Source: SG-bin9 sp049323835 (GTDB lineage Bacteria; Pseudomonadota; Alphaproteobacteria; Rhizobiales; Xanthobacteraceae). From it: a stretch of 64,000 bases of DNA. Positions within the stretch are counted from its first letter, which is position 1. Each line of letters begins with the position of its first letter. The translations under genes were made by a program, and so were the position numbers. The DNA is taken from positions 1-64,000 of the forward strand of contig JBMOOJ010000095.1 of NCBI GenBank assembly GCA_049323835.1, read 5' to 3'. Under the pieces are notes generated by a model. It was not told the DNA's origin, searched no databases, and saw only the letters and a list, made by a program, of their open reading frames with translations. This document shows positions 7,542 to 15,375 of this stretch, in pieces.

Positions 7542-8690
7542 CTAGTCCATGCTCGCGACGACCACGAGACGCTTCACCTGCCCGCTGCGATAGGCGCGCA
7601 GGAAACGATCGTAGTCCTTGAACGAGACGCAGCCGTTCGAGTCGCCGCCCGGTCCGAGCATGTAGGAATGCGCGAGCAGTCCGGTACGGTTGTAGATCGC
7701 GCCTGCACCGCCGAGCGGCGTCAGCCGCAGCGCCGCAACGCCGTGGAACAGCGCCTCGCGCGGCGTGATGTCGTAGATGTGCGGCGGCGTTACACCATGC
7801 ATCTTCACATGCGCATAGGCCGGTTTGTCCATCTTCGGACCGAGGCCCGAGTGGGCCTCGAGCTTGCTGCCGTCCGGCATGTGCACTGTCTTGGCGACGA
7901 TGTCGTAGACGGCGGTGAAACGATCGAGCGGATGAGTGTCACTTGCGGGCTGCGCGATCGAACCCGTCACGTCCGACGTATCGGCGCTCGCGTAAGCCAT
8001 CACCGGCGCGGGTTCCGGCTGCTTGCCGAAGAACTTGTCGAACCATGACGGGCGGCCCGCCTTAGCCTGCGCGAGCAGCACGGCGCGCGCCTTGCGCACC
8101 AGCGCGTCGTGACCCAGCGGCCCGCGCGGCTTCGCCGCGCGAGAATCGGGCTTGGCCGGTTGCGCCGGCGCGATGACCGCCGCCGCGTCACGCGGCGGCT
8201 GTTGCGGTGTCAGCGCGGCAAGCGCTTGCGGCTTTGGTTGCGGCAGCTTCACGGCCTGCTGCGCGGCAGGCTCAACGACGGCAGCCGGAGGCGTTGCTGC
8301 GGCGATGCTGACCGGCGGTTCGGGCCTGATCAGGTTTGCCGGCGGCGGACCGAAGGAATAGACCGGATCGAACCATGCCACCTTGCCGCCGAGCACTGCG
8401 GCGGGTGGCTGGGCGAGCGGCGCGTCGACGGCCGGCTTGTAGCGATCAACGAATGATGACGTGTGGATGCTGCCGGTGATCGCGGCAGCGTCGGCGACAA
8501 CAGTTGCACTGTCGGCTTGGCTCTCGCTGTTCGCCGCGAAATTCACGCGATGCGAGAGATGGTAGCCCCCCGCGAACGCAAGCGCGGCCAAGCCTACGCC
8601 CGCGGTCAGACATGCAATGGTAACGATGACGGATGATCGGCCACGCGCGGCCGGAATGGGCGCGATCTGCGCACGCTGACTGGAACTCAT
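7542..8690 (-). CDS. membrane-anchored DUF2778 L,D-transpeptidase-like protein
   Basis: 382 residues. One membrane segment at about 22-47, then a proline/alanine-rich linker (about 90-240) and a C-terminal DUF2778 domain with H-S-Y-M-L-G-P-G-G-D, then N-G-C-V-S-F-K-D-Y. The His and Cys in these two motifs match the catalytic pair of the L,D-transpeptidase fold; DUF2778 also forms the toxin domain of the type VI effector Tlde1. The membrane anchor and solitary position favour a resident periplasmic cell-wall enzyme rather than an exported toxin. The intergenic region upstream holds a CtrA-type TTAA box. Confidence 0.8.
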   Translation of the reverse strand: MSSSQRAQIAPIPAARGRSSVIVTIACLTAGVGLAALAFAGGYHLSHRVNFAANSESQADSATVVADAAAITGSIHTSSFVDRYKPAVDAPLAQPPAAVLGGKVAWFDPVYSFGPPPANLIRPEPPVSIAAATPPAAVVEPAAQQAVKLPQPKPQALAALTPQQPPRDAAAVIAPAQPAKPDSRAAKPRGPLGHDALVRKARAVLLAQAKAGRPSWFDKFFGKQPEPAPVMAYASADTSDVTGSIAQPASDTHPLDRFTAVYDIVAKTVHMPDGSKLEAHSGLGPKMDKPAYAHVKMHGVTPPHIYDITPREALFHGVAALRLTPLGGAGAIYNRTGLLAHSYMLGPGGDSNGCVSFKDYDRFLRAYRSGQVKRLVVVASMD

Positions 8691-8825
8691 ACGCTTTTAC
8701 GCCACACACGAACACACGATCACGCGCGCATCCCCGCAACTGTCCCAACTGGCCGGTTTCCGACGTGTTTTCGGCCCGGGGGAGCGTCTCGCAGAGGTGC
8801 GCAGCGTCATTAAGGCGAGTTTTCG

Positions 8826-8840
8826 TTAAATGCTGATTAA
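8826..8840. promoter_or_regulatory. CtrA-box candidate (TTAA-N7-TTAA)
   Basis: TTAA at 8826-8829 and TTAA at 8837-8840 are separated by exactly 7 bases, the full CtrA recognition pattern of alphaproteobacteria. It lies between the DUF2778 gene (start 8690, minus) and the DMT transporter (start 8942, plus) and could serve either. Cell-cycle control of a cell-wall enzyme would be sensible, but this is inference. Confidence 0.5.
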
Positions 8841-8941
8841 GTGAGGGCGGAACCGTGGCGGCCGCCCTCGGGCTCGCCATCCGGCCTGCTCATGCCGGGG
8901 CCGCGCAAACGCAGGCCGAATCCGGGTTAGAGACAGGTTCC

Positions 8942-9856
8942 ATGCTTGTCTTCACGCGCGACGCGCGCCTCATCGGATTCCTGTTTCTCAGCGTCACCGT
9001 CTGCGGCTGGGCGCTGAACTGGCCCGCCATCAAGTTTCTGCTGCGCGAATGGCCGCCGCTGTTCTCGCGCGGCGTCGCCGGTGTGGCGGCTGCGCTGATC
9101 CTCGCCGCAATCGCCCTGTCCCGCCGCGAAAGCCTGCACGTGCCGCGCCGGGACTGGCTCCGGCTCGCGTTCGCCGCCTTCACCAACGTGTTCGCCTGGA
9201 TGGGTTTCGGCACCATGGTGATGCAGCATCTGTCGATCAGCGAAGGTTCGCTGCTGGCCTACACCATGCCGATCTGGACGATGCTCTTTGCCTGGCCCGT
9301 GCTGGGACAACGACCGAGCCTGCGCGGCGTCGCCGCCGTGATCCTCGGCAGCGCAGGCATCCTCGTGCTGTTCAGCGGACAGCTCACAGCCGGCACGGGC
9401 TTTGCTCTCGGTCCGGACAAAACGCTCGGGGTGGTGCTTGCGCTTGCGGCAGCGATCTTCTTCGCGCTCGGCAGCGTGCTGAACGCGCCGCTGCCGCTGA
9501 AACCGATCCCGCTTGCGGCCTGGCAGGTCGGCCTCGGCTGCCTGCCGATGATCGCGCTCGGACTGGCATTCGAGCATCCTGATTTCGGCGCCCTCACCGC
9601 GTCGGGCTGGAGCGTTCTCATCTACATGATCGTCGGCCCGATGGGCCTCTGTTACCTGACCTGGTTCGCAGCGCTGGAACGGCTGCCGCCGACCACGGCA
9701 ACCATGGGCACCCTCGGCGTGCCGGTGATCGGCGTGATTGCCGGTGCGGTGACGCTCGGCGAGCCGCTGGGACTGCGCGAGGTCGCCGCCGCGGGATTGA
9801 CGCTCGCCGGCGTGGCGCTGGCGCTGCGGCGGACACCACCTCCGCCGATCGAATGA
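8942..9856 (+). CDS. DMT-superfamily transporter (EamA)
   Basis: 304 residues with about ten hydrophobic helices in two similar halves, the EamA layout. The start at 8942 places the first helix (LIGFLFLSVTVCGWALNW) right after a short basic lead, as usual; an in-frame GTG at 8855 would add 29 residues unlike the family. Conserved features include GFGTMVMQHLSISEGSLLAYTMP written as separate helix ends and the second-half pattern LTWFAALERLPPTTATMG. Probably an inner-membrane metabolite exporter; substrate unknown. A single gene, 118 bases before the next. Confidence 0.85.
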   Translation: MLVFTRDARLIGFLFLSVTVCGWALNWPAIKFLLREWPPLFSRGVAGVAAALILAAIALSRRESLHVPRRDWLRLAFAAFTNVFAWMGFGTMVMQHLSISEGSLLAYTMPIWTMLFAWPVLGQRPSLRGVAAVILGSAGILVLFSGQLTAGTGFALGPDKTLGVVLALAAAIFFALGSVLNAPLPLKPIPLAAWQVGLGCLPMIALGLAFEHPDFGALTASGWSVLIYMIVGPMGLCYLTWFAALERLPPTTATMGTLGVPVIGVIAGAVTLGEPLGLREVAAAGLTLAGVALALRRTPPPPIE

Positions 9857-9974
9857 CAACGCCGGCCGACGGATGTGGCCGAACTGCACTTCCGGCGGAC
9901 GGACGACTCCCCTAGACTTCACCCAAAGCCACAGACAATGCGGCGATTCCCTTGGCCGCGTGGGAGGATTTCCG

Positions 9975-10415
9975 ATGCCGATCGCCACCACCCGCCGCCT
10001 CGCGATCCTCGCTGCTGCGCTCGCGATGGCTGCCAGCCTGACAACCGCCGCGCATGCGGAAACCGGAACGGTGCGGCTGAAATTTTTCAAGGCCGGATGG
10101 TTCGTCGGCGCACAGGGCGGCAGCGGCATCCTGAGCTTCCGCGACCAGATCCATGCGTTGAACATCGGCGGTGTCAGCGCCGGGTTGACCTTTGGCGGCT
10201 CGATGACCGACCTCGTCGGCACCGTCCGCAATCTGCGCAGCCCCTACGATATCAACGGCGTGTATACCGCCATCGGCGCCGGGATTGCCGTCGGCGGCGG
10301 TGCCCGCGCGATCCAGATGCAGAATGCAAATGGTGTCGTCCTCGTCCTCAAAGGCGAGCAGATTGGCCTTCAGGCCGATCTCGACCTCAGCGGCATGAGC
10401 ATCAGTATCAAGTAG
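9975..10415 (+). CDS. small secreted protein, paralogue of the gene at 1665
   Basis: 146 residues with a signal peptide (LAILAAALAMAASLTTAAHA) and a glycine-rich mature part: GTVRLKFFKAGWFVGAQG, VSAGLTFGGS, VRNLRSPYDINGVY, ending DLDLSGMSISIK. The ATG at 9975 has GGGAGGA at 9962-9968 just upstream. It aligns end to end with the protein at 1665-2108, including the GT.RL.F.KAGW opening and the C-terminal DL.GM, so one arose by duplication. Function unknown; likely periplasmic. Confidence 0.8.
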   Translation: MPIATTRRLAILAAALAMAASLTTAAHAETGTVRLKFFKAGWFVGAQGGSGILSFRDQIHALNIGGVSAGLTFGGSMTDLVGTVRNLRSPYDINGVYTAIGAGIAVGGGARAIQMQNANGVVLVLKGEQIGLQADLDLSGMSISIK

Positions 10416-10428
10416 CGCAAGCCGCGGA

Positions 10429-11364
10429 CTAGCCGCGCGCGTCAGTCGCCTCGCCCTGTGGGCGGCGAACGGTGAGGTTCGCAGCAAGCGAACGCACGCG
10501 CACCAGCGCCATCCGCGTCCACTCCTGCCATGGCCACAAGATCAGCTTGACGACGTCGTTCTCGGGAACGCCGGCTGCGCCCATGCGCTCGCGACACGGT
10601 CCGGGGCAGTAGTAGGTTCCGAACATCCAGTCCCAGAGCGGCAAGACGTTGGCGAGGTTCTTGCCGTGCGCTTCCGCCACGTCCGCGTGGTGCCAGCGAT
10701 GGAAGCGCGGCGATGCAATCAGCAGGCGGAGGGGCCCGTGATCCCAGTCGACATTCACGTGGACATAAATGTTGTGCAGGATCACGAAAACGGCGCCGAG
10801 CCCGATGGCGTCCTGCGGCAGTCCGAGCCACGACAGCAGCACGGTGTAGGACGTCCACATCACCAGACCTTCAAGCATGTGAATGCGATAGGTGGTGAGC
10901 CCGGTCACGTCCGGGTCGGAATGATGGATCGCATGCACCGGCCAGAGCAAGGGGCGATGCATCAGCCGGTGGTTCCAGTAGTTGGCGAAGTCGTGAACGA
11001 TGATCGCGAACGGGACGAGCGCCCAGACCGGCACATCGGCCCAGAATGCCGTCGGGACACTCGGGATGCCGAGCAGCGCGTAAAGCTGCTTGATCCTGTC
11101 CCAGCACAGCCAGACCAGCGGCGCGAACAGGAAATTGAAGTGGAAGATCGCAAGCGTCGCGAGGATGCCCGCGACAATGCGGCGGGACCAGGAGAACTGC
11201 CAGCCGCGGCGAGCCAGATCGATCAATAGCAGCAGGCAAAGGAATGCGATCGCCGCGATCGTGTGCGGCTTCCAGATCATGGTGACCCATGCATCCGCGC
11301 GACTCGCGAAAAATTCGACCAACGCTGATACTCTGAAACCGTGGAGCGCCCGCAGGGGTTGCAC
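10429..11364 (-). CDS. sterol desaturase / fatty acid hydroxylase family membrane enzyme
   Basis: 311 residues, several membrane helices, and the histidine motifs of the family: HRLMH, HAIHH and HRWHH, which bind a di-iron centre. The reaction is an oxygen-dependent hydroxylation or desaturation of a lipid; the substrate is not evident. The frame opens with GTG at 11364, almost touching a hairpin repeat (11366-11442); an ATG at 11280 (MIWKPH) would give a protein beginning at the first helix and may be the true start. It converges with the small secreted protein gene, 13 bases away. Confidence 0.8.
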   Translation of the reverse strand: MQPLRALHGFRVSALVEFFASRADAWVTMIWKPHTIAAIAFLCLLLLIDLARRGWQFSWSRRIVAGILATLAIFHFNFLFAPLVWLCWDRIKQLYALLGIPSVPTAFWADVPVWALVPFAIIVHDFANYWNHRLMHRPLLWPVHAIHHSDPDVTGLTTYRIHMLEGLVMWTSYTVLLSWLGLPQDAIGLGAVFVILHNIYVHVNVDWDHGPLRLLIASPRFHRWHHADVAEAHGKNLANVLPLWDWMFGTYYCPGPCRERMGAAGVPENDVVKLILWPWQEWTRMALVRVRSLAANLTVRRPQGEATDARG

Positions 11365-11365
11365 C

Positions 11366-11442
11366 TAGTGTGGCGGTTCAGATGTCCGCATCATCCTTGC
11401 TGCGGATGCGCCATGCGGACTTCTGAACCTAAGCCACACTAG
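11366..11442. repeat. hairpin repeat with TAGTGTGGC ends
   Basis: TAGTGTGGC at the left and GCCACACTA at the right are exact inverted ends; TTCAGA/TCTGAA and GTCCGCAT/ATGCGGAC form further paired segments inside. It could fold nearly end to end. Together with the adjacent 11457-11530 hairpin it fills most of the gap. Confidence 0.75.
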
Positions 11443-11456
11443 AACAATAACAATTT

Positions 11457-11530
11457 CTAGTGTCCTTCGATTCCGAAGTTCGCAGATGAGGTGCCGCAAG
11501 GGAGTGCGAACTTCGGAATCGGGACACTAG
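11457..11530. repeat. hairpin repeat with CTAGTGTCC ends
   Basis: CTAGTGTCC..CGATTCCGAAGTTCGCA pairs with TGCGAACTTCGGAATCG..GGACACTAG almost without mismatch. I recall this unit as a recurrent repeat in Bradyrhizobium-type genomes. The remaining gap to 11584 shows nothing else. Confidence 0.8.
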
Positions 11531-11584
11531 CCGGGCGGCGTTAACGACGGCTGAATCCGCACGTCCAGTTTTGGACCGATGCGG

Positions 11585-12289
11585 CTATACCCGCCGCAGC
11601 AGCTTCAGGACCGCCGTCAGGCGGATGCTGCGTTTTCCGGCGAGCGCGGCGGCTTCCAGCTCCGCACCGGTATCGCTACACGCGCCGGAAAAGCCGATGC
11701 CGACTTCGTGGCCGCCAAACACAGGATTTTCACCCATTGCGGGCGTGTGCTCCTGATTGACGATCTGCCCCTTCCAGCGGCCGTGCGACGATGTGTAGGT
11801 GCCGAGATAGTAGAAGAACGCATCGCCGCCGAGGATGCGGCCGTCGTTCAGCAGCATGACGCCGTTGAGATCGCCATCGACGCCGCCGAGCGTGCGCAGA
11901 TGAACCGAGTAAAGACCGTTCTGGATGCCGCCCTCACCCACCGCATCGGCGGGGATCGGCTCCTCCTCCAGCGGCGTCATGACCGAACGGAAAACCGCGC
12001 CCGGAATCTGCGGCGATGTGCCCTCGAAGCGATAGATGAACTGGCCGTCCGGCCGTCCGCGAACGTCGATCGATCCCGTATCCTGACCGAGCAGCGATTG
12101 ATAGTTGGGATCGTCGGTGTGGCGGCGGCTGACGATCTCGGCAACGATCTCGCCGTTCTCTTCCCGGTAGGTTCCGTCGTGCGCGAACGCGGAATTCCCG
12201 CCCAGCATGCGGCCTTCGTGAACGTACATCACGCTGCGCATCAGCCGGTCGCCGAAGCCGTATTCACACTTGTAGAAGCCCTTCAGCAA
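11585..12289 (-). CDS. two-domain GrlR-like protein
   Basis: About 234 residues made of two repeats of one fold. The first starts GFYKCEYGFGD, the second IQNGLYSVHLRT and contains DGRILGGDAFFYYLGTY and GKRSIRLTAVL. The second half closely matches the single-domain protein at 18028-18369. The family is annotated as GrlR, a negative regulator of type III secretion in enteropathogenic E. coli, but no type III genes are present, so the role here is open. I prefer the TTG start at 12289, with GGGGA 6 bases upstream, over a GTG at 12307. No membrane or signal segment. Confidence 0.7.
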   Translation of the reverse strand: MLKGFYKCEYGFGDRLMRSVMYVHEGRMLGGNSAFAHDGTYREENGEIVAEIVSRRHTDDPNYQSLLGQDTGSIDVRGRPDGQFIYRFEGTSPQIPGAVFRSVMTPLEEEPIPADAVGEGGIQNGLYSVHLRTLGGVDGDLNGVMLLNDGRILGGDAFFYYLGTYTSSHGRWKGQIVNQEHTPAMGENPVFGGHEVGIGFSGACSDTGAELEAAALAGKRSIRLTAVLKLLRRV

Positions 12290-12458
12290 GATTCGTCCCC
12301 AGCACACCCGAATCCTTGTTTAACGGCATGCGCCATGCGGTGAAAGCGCCCTGGATGCCCTGATCGTCGCAACTCGCTCTGACCGCCACGCGAACAATTG
12401 CAACCGGAAAGTGCGGCGCCTAGGATAAGGCCGGCTCAGCCAGGACAAGGAGGACGCC

Positions 12459-12611
12459 ATGGCGAAAAGAACCACGCATCGCAGTTCGACCGGAACGAAG
12501 CTCTACGCCGTCCGCGACGCCAAGGGGCGCTTCAAGGACATCCAGACCTACAAGCGCGCGCACGGCGCCGACATCAAGCGCAAGGCCAAGGCCGAGAAGA
12601 GCAAGAAGTAA
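12459..12611 (+). CDS. small very basic conserved protein
   Basis: 50 residues: MAKRTTHRSSTGTKLYAVRD, then AKGRFKDIQTYKRAHGADIK and a lysine-rich tail. A near-perfect ribosome-binding site (AAGGAGG, 12448-12454) sits before the ATG, which argues that it is a true, well-translated gene. Charge and size suggest nucleic-acid binding, but there is no recognised domain. Relatives of this length are common in Rhizobiales as hypothetical proteins. It converges on the MaoC gene, 9 bases apart. Confidence 0.75.
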   Translation: MAKRTTHRSSTGTKLYAVRDAKGRFKDIQTYKRAHGADIKRKAKAEKSKK

Positions 12612-12620
12612 CCTGCTCTC

Positions 12621-13097
12621 TCACGGCTTCTTGCGGACGAGGTAGCGCTGCGTTCCGTCGAGAACGAGTTCCGACTTCTGATTGTGCACCGTGCTCTTCA
12701 TGGCGATCACGCCGGTCGTGCGGTTCGGCGTCAATTCAACGATCTCCAGCGCTGCATACAGCGTATCGCCGACGTAGACCGGTTTCAGGAAGCGGGATGA
12801 CTGATCGAGGAATCCGACGAGGCTGTCCTCGACCATGAACGGAAACTCGCCGGCGCCCGCCGCCGTCTGAATCACGATCTGGTATCCGTGCGCGAGCATG
12901 TGCGGCATGCCGCGGCGGCGGCAATATTCGACGTCGTAATGGACCGGATGATTGTCACCGCTGGCGCTCTGGAACGCGAGAAAGAGCGCGTCCGTCATGG
13001 TGCGACTCGGCAGCACGAAGCGTTCGCCGATCTTGAAATCGTCAAACCAGCGCGTCTCGTATCGGCGATGCTTGTCCGGGTCGAATGCGACGCTCAC
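12621..13097 (-). CDS. MaoC-family dehydratase
   Basis: 158 residues with the hot-dog hydratase motif ASGDNHPVHYDVEYCRR, where the Asp and His are the catalytic pair of (R)-specific enoyl-CoA hydratases. It probably hydrates or dehydrates an acyl-CoA in the cytoplasm. GTG at 13097 is chosen as start: it overlaps the stop of the upstream MliC-like gene by 4 bases (GTGA) and has GAGGTG 7 bases upstream; an ATG at 13124 would overlap by 31 bases. Confidence 0.85.
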   Translation of the reverse strand: MSVAFDPDKHRRYETRWFDDFKIGERFVLPSRTMTDALFLAFQSASGDNHPVHYDVEYCRRRGMPHMLAHGYQIVIQTAAGAGEFPFMVEDSLVGFLDQSSRFLKPVYVGDTLYAALEIVELTPNRTTGVIAMKSTVHNQKSELVLDGTQRYLVRKKP

Positions 13098-13408
13098 TGC
13101 TTCACCTCGCGGCAATCGGTCCATGGCCGGTGCGCATGCTTGATCCGCACCGCGCCCTGCTTGCTGATGCGCAGGTCGACGCCTTGCGACGCATAGCGCT
13201 CGCCGCGCACCGCGAGCCGCTTGCGCAACGCGATCGCCTTGCCGTCGATATGGATATGCGCGTTCGGATCGAAGCGATAGAACGCGACGACGAACGGCGC
13301 GCCGTCAGCGCATTCGAATGTCCGGAATCTCGACTGCGCGGCCGCCCCTGTTGCGCCCAGCGCAACAGCGACGGCGCCGAGAAGAATGGGTCCCCTGCGT
13401 GAAATCAT
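13094..13408 (-). CDS. MliC-like periplasmic protein
   Basis: 104 residues: a signal peptide ending GATGAAAQS, then a small beta domain with two cysteines, FECADGAPFVVAFYRFD and a C-terminal WTDC. The pattern (C-x-D-G near the start, IHIDGKAIALRKR, a GERYAS turn, final Cys) matches the MliC/C-type lysozyme inhibitor family, whose members block host lysozyme in the periplasm. GAGGGAGAC precedes the ATG. It is coupled by a 4-base overlap to the MaoC gene, a pairing with no obvious functional link. Confidence 0.7.
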   Translation of the reverse strand: MISRRGPILLGAVAVALGATGAAAQSRFRTFECADGAPFVVAFYRFDPNAHIHIDGKAIALRKRLAVRGERYASQGVDLRISKQGAVRIKHAHRPWTDCREVKQ

Positions 13409-13500
13409 GATGTCTCCCTCAGCCGGACGAGTATAGCCTGACGGAAATGAAATGCCGCCCTGTCATCGCCCCGCCGTAACGGCAGGCGTAAAGTCGGGCC

Positions 13501-14259
13501 ATGACAGATTCGCCAATGACAGACACCCTTCCCCGCCATCTCAATCTCGCCGGCGCCAGCAATTTCCGCGATCTCGGCGGCTACACCGGGAAAAATGGCC
13601 GCACACTCCGCTGGCGGCGGATTTTCCGCTCCAACCACCTCGGCAAGGTCACCGACGCCGATATCGCCGTGCTACGCGGGCTGGGCATCAAGTCGGCGTT
13701 CGACCTGCGCGGCGGCGACGAGCGCGCGCCCGACGCCTGCAAGGACGAAGCGATCAGCGTGCATTCGCTGCCGATCGAGCCGGTGACACTGACGGTGGTG
13801 CGCGATCGCCTCGCCTCCGGTCCGCTGTCGACGGAAGCGACCATGGAGATCATGCGGGAATCGTACCGCAACTACGTGCGGCATAACACGCCGCGCTACC
13901 GCGAGCTGTTCGCTCACCTCGTGAAGGACCCGGCGCCGCTGGTGATCCACTGCACCGCGGGCAAGGACCGGACCGGCTTCGCGTGTGCGCTGGTGCTCGG
14001 CGCGGCCGGCGTGCCGCAGGAGACAATCGTCGAGGACTATCTCCTCACCAACACCTACTACCGCCGGGATACGACCAACATCACGACGCTCCCCCCGGAG
14101 GTCGTCGCGGGACTGCAAACCGTCGACGCAACGTTCCTCGCTGCTGCGTTCGACGCCGTTCGCGCAGATTACGGCGATCTGGAAACCTATTTCAGCGAGG
14201 GCCTTGGCCTGGGACCGCGCGAACGGGCCGAGCTCGACCGGCTGTATCTCAGCGCCTGA
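13501..14259 (+). CDS. protein tyrosine phosphatase-like (Y_phosphatase3 family)
   Basis: 252 residues. Starts with the family opener LNLAGASNFRDLGGYTG and carries the P-loop HCTAGKDRTG (about residue 151-160) with the catalytic Cys and Arg. Members of this family act as tyrosine/serine or phosphoinositide phosphatases in the cytoplasm. An ATG 15 bases further in (MTDTLPRH) is an alternative start. The GNAT gene follows 18 bases after the stop, so they may be co-transcribed. Confidence 0.88.
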   Translation: MTDSPMTDTLPRHLNLAGASNFRDLGGYTGKNGRTLRWRRIFRSNHLGKVTDADIAVLRGLGIKSAFDLRGGDERAPDACKDEAISVHSLPIEPVTLTVVRDRLASGPLSTEATMEIMRESYRNYVRHNTPRYRELFAHLVKDPAPLVIHCTAGKDRTGFACALVLGAAGVPQETIVEDYLLTNTYYRRDTTNITTLPPEVVAGLQTVDATFLAAAFDAVRADYGDLETYFSEGLGLGPRERAELDRLYLSA

Positions 14260-14277
14260 GCCTGCTATCCAACCGGG

Positions 14278-14778
14278 ATGCAAGCGCCGCCGATCAAAGT
14301 ACGTGCGTTCGGGCCCGACGATACGCAGAGCGTGTTCGATGTGATCCTGCCGATCCAGCGCGATGAATTCGGCATTGCCATCACTGCCGCCGATCAGCCT
14401 GACCTTCTGGCAATCCCGGACTTCTACCAGAATGGCGCCGGCGGCTTTTGGGTTGCCATCGTAGAAAACCGTGTCGCAGGAACGATCGGCCTGAAGGACA
14501 TCGGCAACGCACAGGCGGCCCTGCGCAAGATGTTCGTTTCCGCCCCCTATCGCGGCAAGGAACACGGCATCGCCGGCCGCTTGCTGCAAACGCTGATCGA
14601 TCACGCGAAGCGAGAGGCGCTTGCGGAAATTTTCCTCGGTACCACCGACAAATTTCTCGCGGCGCATCGCTTCTATGAAAAGAACGGATTTGCCGAGATC
14701 GCAAAAGCGAACCTGCCGCCGGCGTTTCCCGTCATGGCGGTCGATTCGAAATTCTACGTTCGCGACCTCTCGAAGTGA
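14278..14778 (+). CDS. GNAT-family N-acetyltransferase
   Basis: 166 residues. The acetyl-CoA loop is visible as LRKMFVSAPYRGKEHGIAGR (about residues 82-101), followed by HRFYEKNGF, the usual end of the fold. Earlier, WVAIVENRVAGTIGLKDI is the central beta strand pair. The substrate, small molecule or protein, is not evident. Follows the phosphatase on the same strand at 18 bases. Confidence 0.85.
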   Translation: MQAPPIKVRAFGPDDTQSVFDVILPIQRDEFGIAITAADQPDLLAIPDFYQNGAGGFWVAIVENRVAGTIGLKDIGNAQAALRKMFVSAPYRGKEHGIAGRLLQTLIDHAKREALAEIFLGTTDKFLAAHRFYEKNGFAEIAKANLPPAFPVMAVDSKFYVRDLSK

Positions 14779-14798
14779 GCGAAGCGCGTTCCGAAAAT

Positions 14799-15266
14799 CT
14801 ATGATCGCGCCGAGCCGCTCTCCTGCCCGCTGCCCTCTTCCTTCAATGGCGTGAGCAGCCACAGCGTCAGGAAGGTGAAGAGCGAGATCATCACCGCGAC
14901 GTCGTAGGCACCGAGGCCGACCGCAGCGCCGGTCGCGCCGGTCGCCCACAGGCTTGCGGCGGTCGCCGTGCCGCGCACCGAGCCGCCACCTTTCAGGATC
15001 GCGCCACCGCCGATGAAGCCCATTCCGGTCATGATGCCTTCGATGATGCGCGCAGTCCCCTCAGGGTGACCGTTCAGGATCGTTTCGGTCGCCTGCACGA
15101 CGCCACAGGTCGCGATCGCGACCAGCGGAAAGGTGCGAAGCCCGGCGCTGCGCTCGTTCTTCTCGCGATTCCAGCCGATCGGCAGTGCCAGCACATAGGC
15201 GATCGCGAGCGCGATGAAGTGCGGCAAGATACGAAAGCCGCCCGTGGCTTCGAGAAGCGATTGCAT
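14799..15266 (-). CDS. MgtC/SapB-family membrane protein
   Basis: 155 residues with about four hydrophobic helices. Typical MgtC motifs are present: LALPIGWNREK, RTFPLVAIATCG and MGFIGGGAILKGGGSVRGTATAASLW, quoted as neighbouring helix parts. MgtC proteins link magnesium limitation with membrane-potential and ATPase control; this short form lacks the C-terminal soluble domain of Salmonella MgtC. The ATG at 15266 directly precedes the first helix; the longer frame upstream encodes arginine-rich sequence unlike the family. Confidence 0.85.
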   Translation of the reverse strand: MQSLLEATGGFRILPHFIALAIAYVLALPIGWNREKNERSAGLRTFPLVAIATCGVVQATETILNGHPEGTARIIEGIMTGMGFIGGGAILKGGGSVRGTATAASLWATGATGAAVGLGAYDVAVMISLFTFLTLWLLTPLKEEGSGQESGSARS

Positions 15267-15375
15267 TGAAACACCCCGCCCGCGCGAATGGCCGCAACGT
15301 GTGCGGCCATTTCCAGACAGACAGAACGCAACCGGGGCATGAAAGTTCCACACCCCGCGGCTGCGACAGGCAGGG

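Noticed and set aside
7542..8690. Type VI secretion effector Tlde1
   Set aside because: It has an N-terminal membrane anchor and no immunity or type VI genes nearby, so a resident enzyme is more likely.
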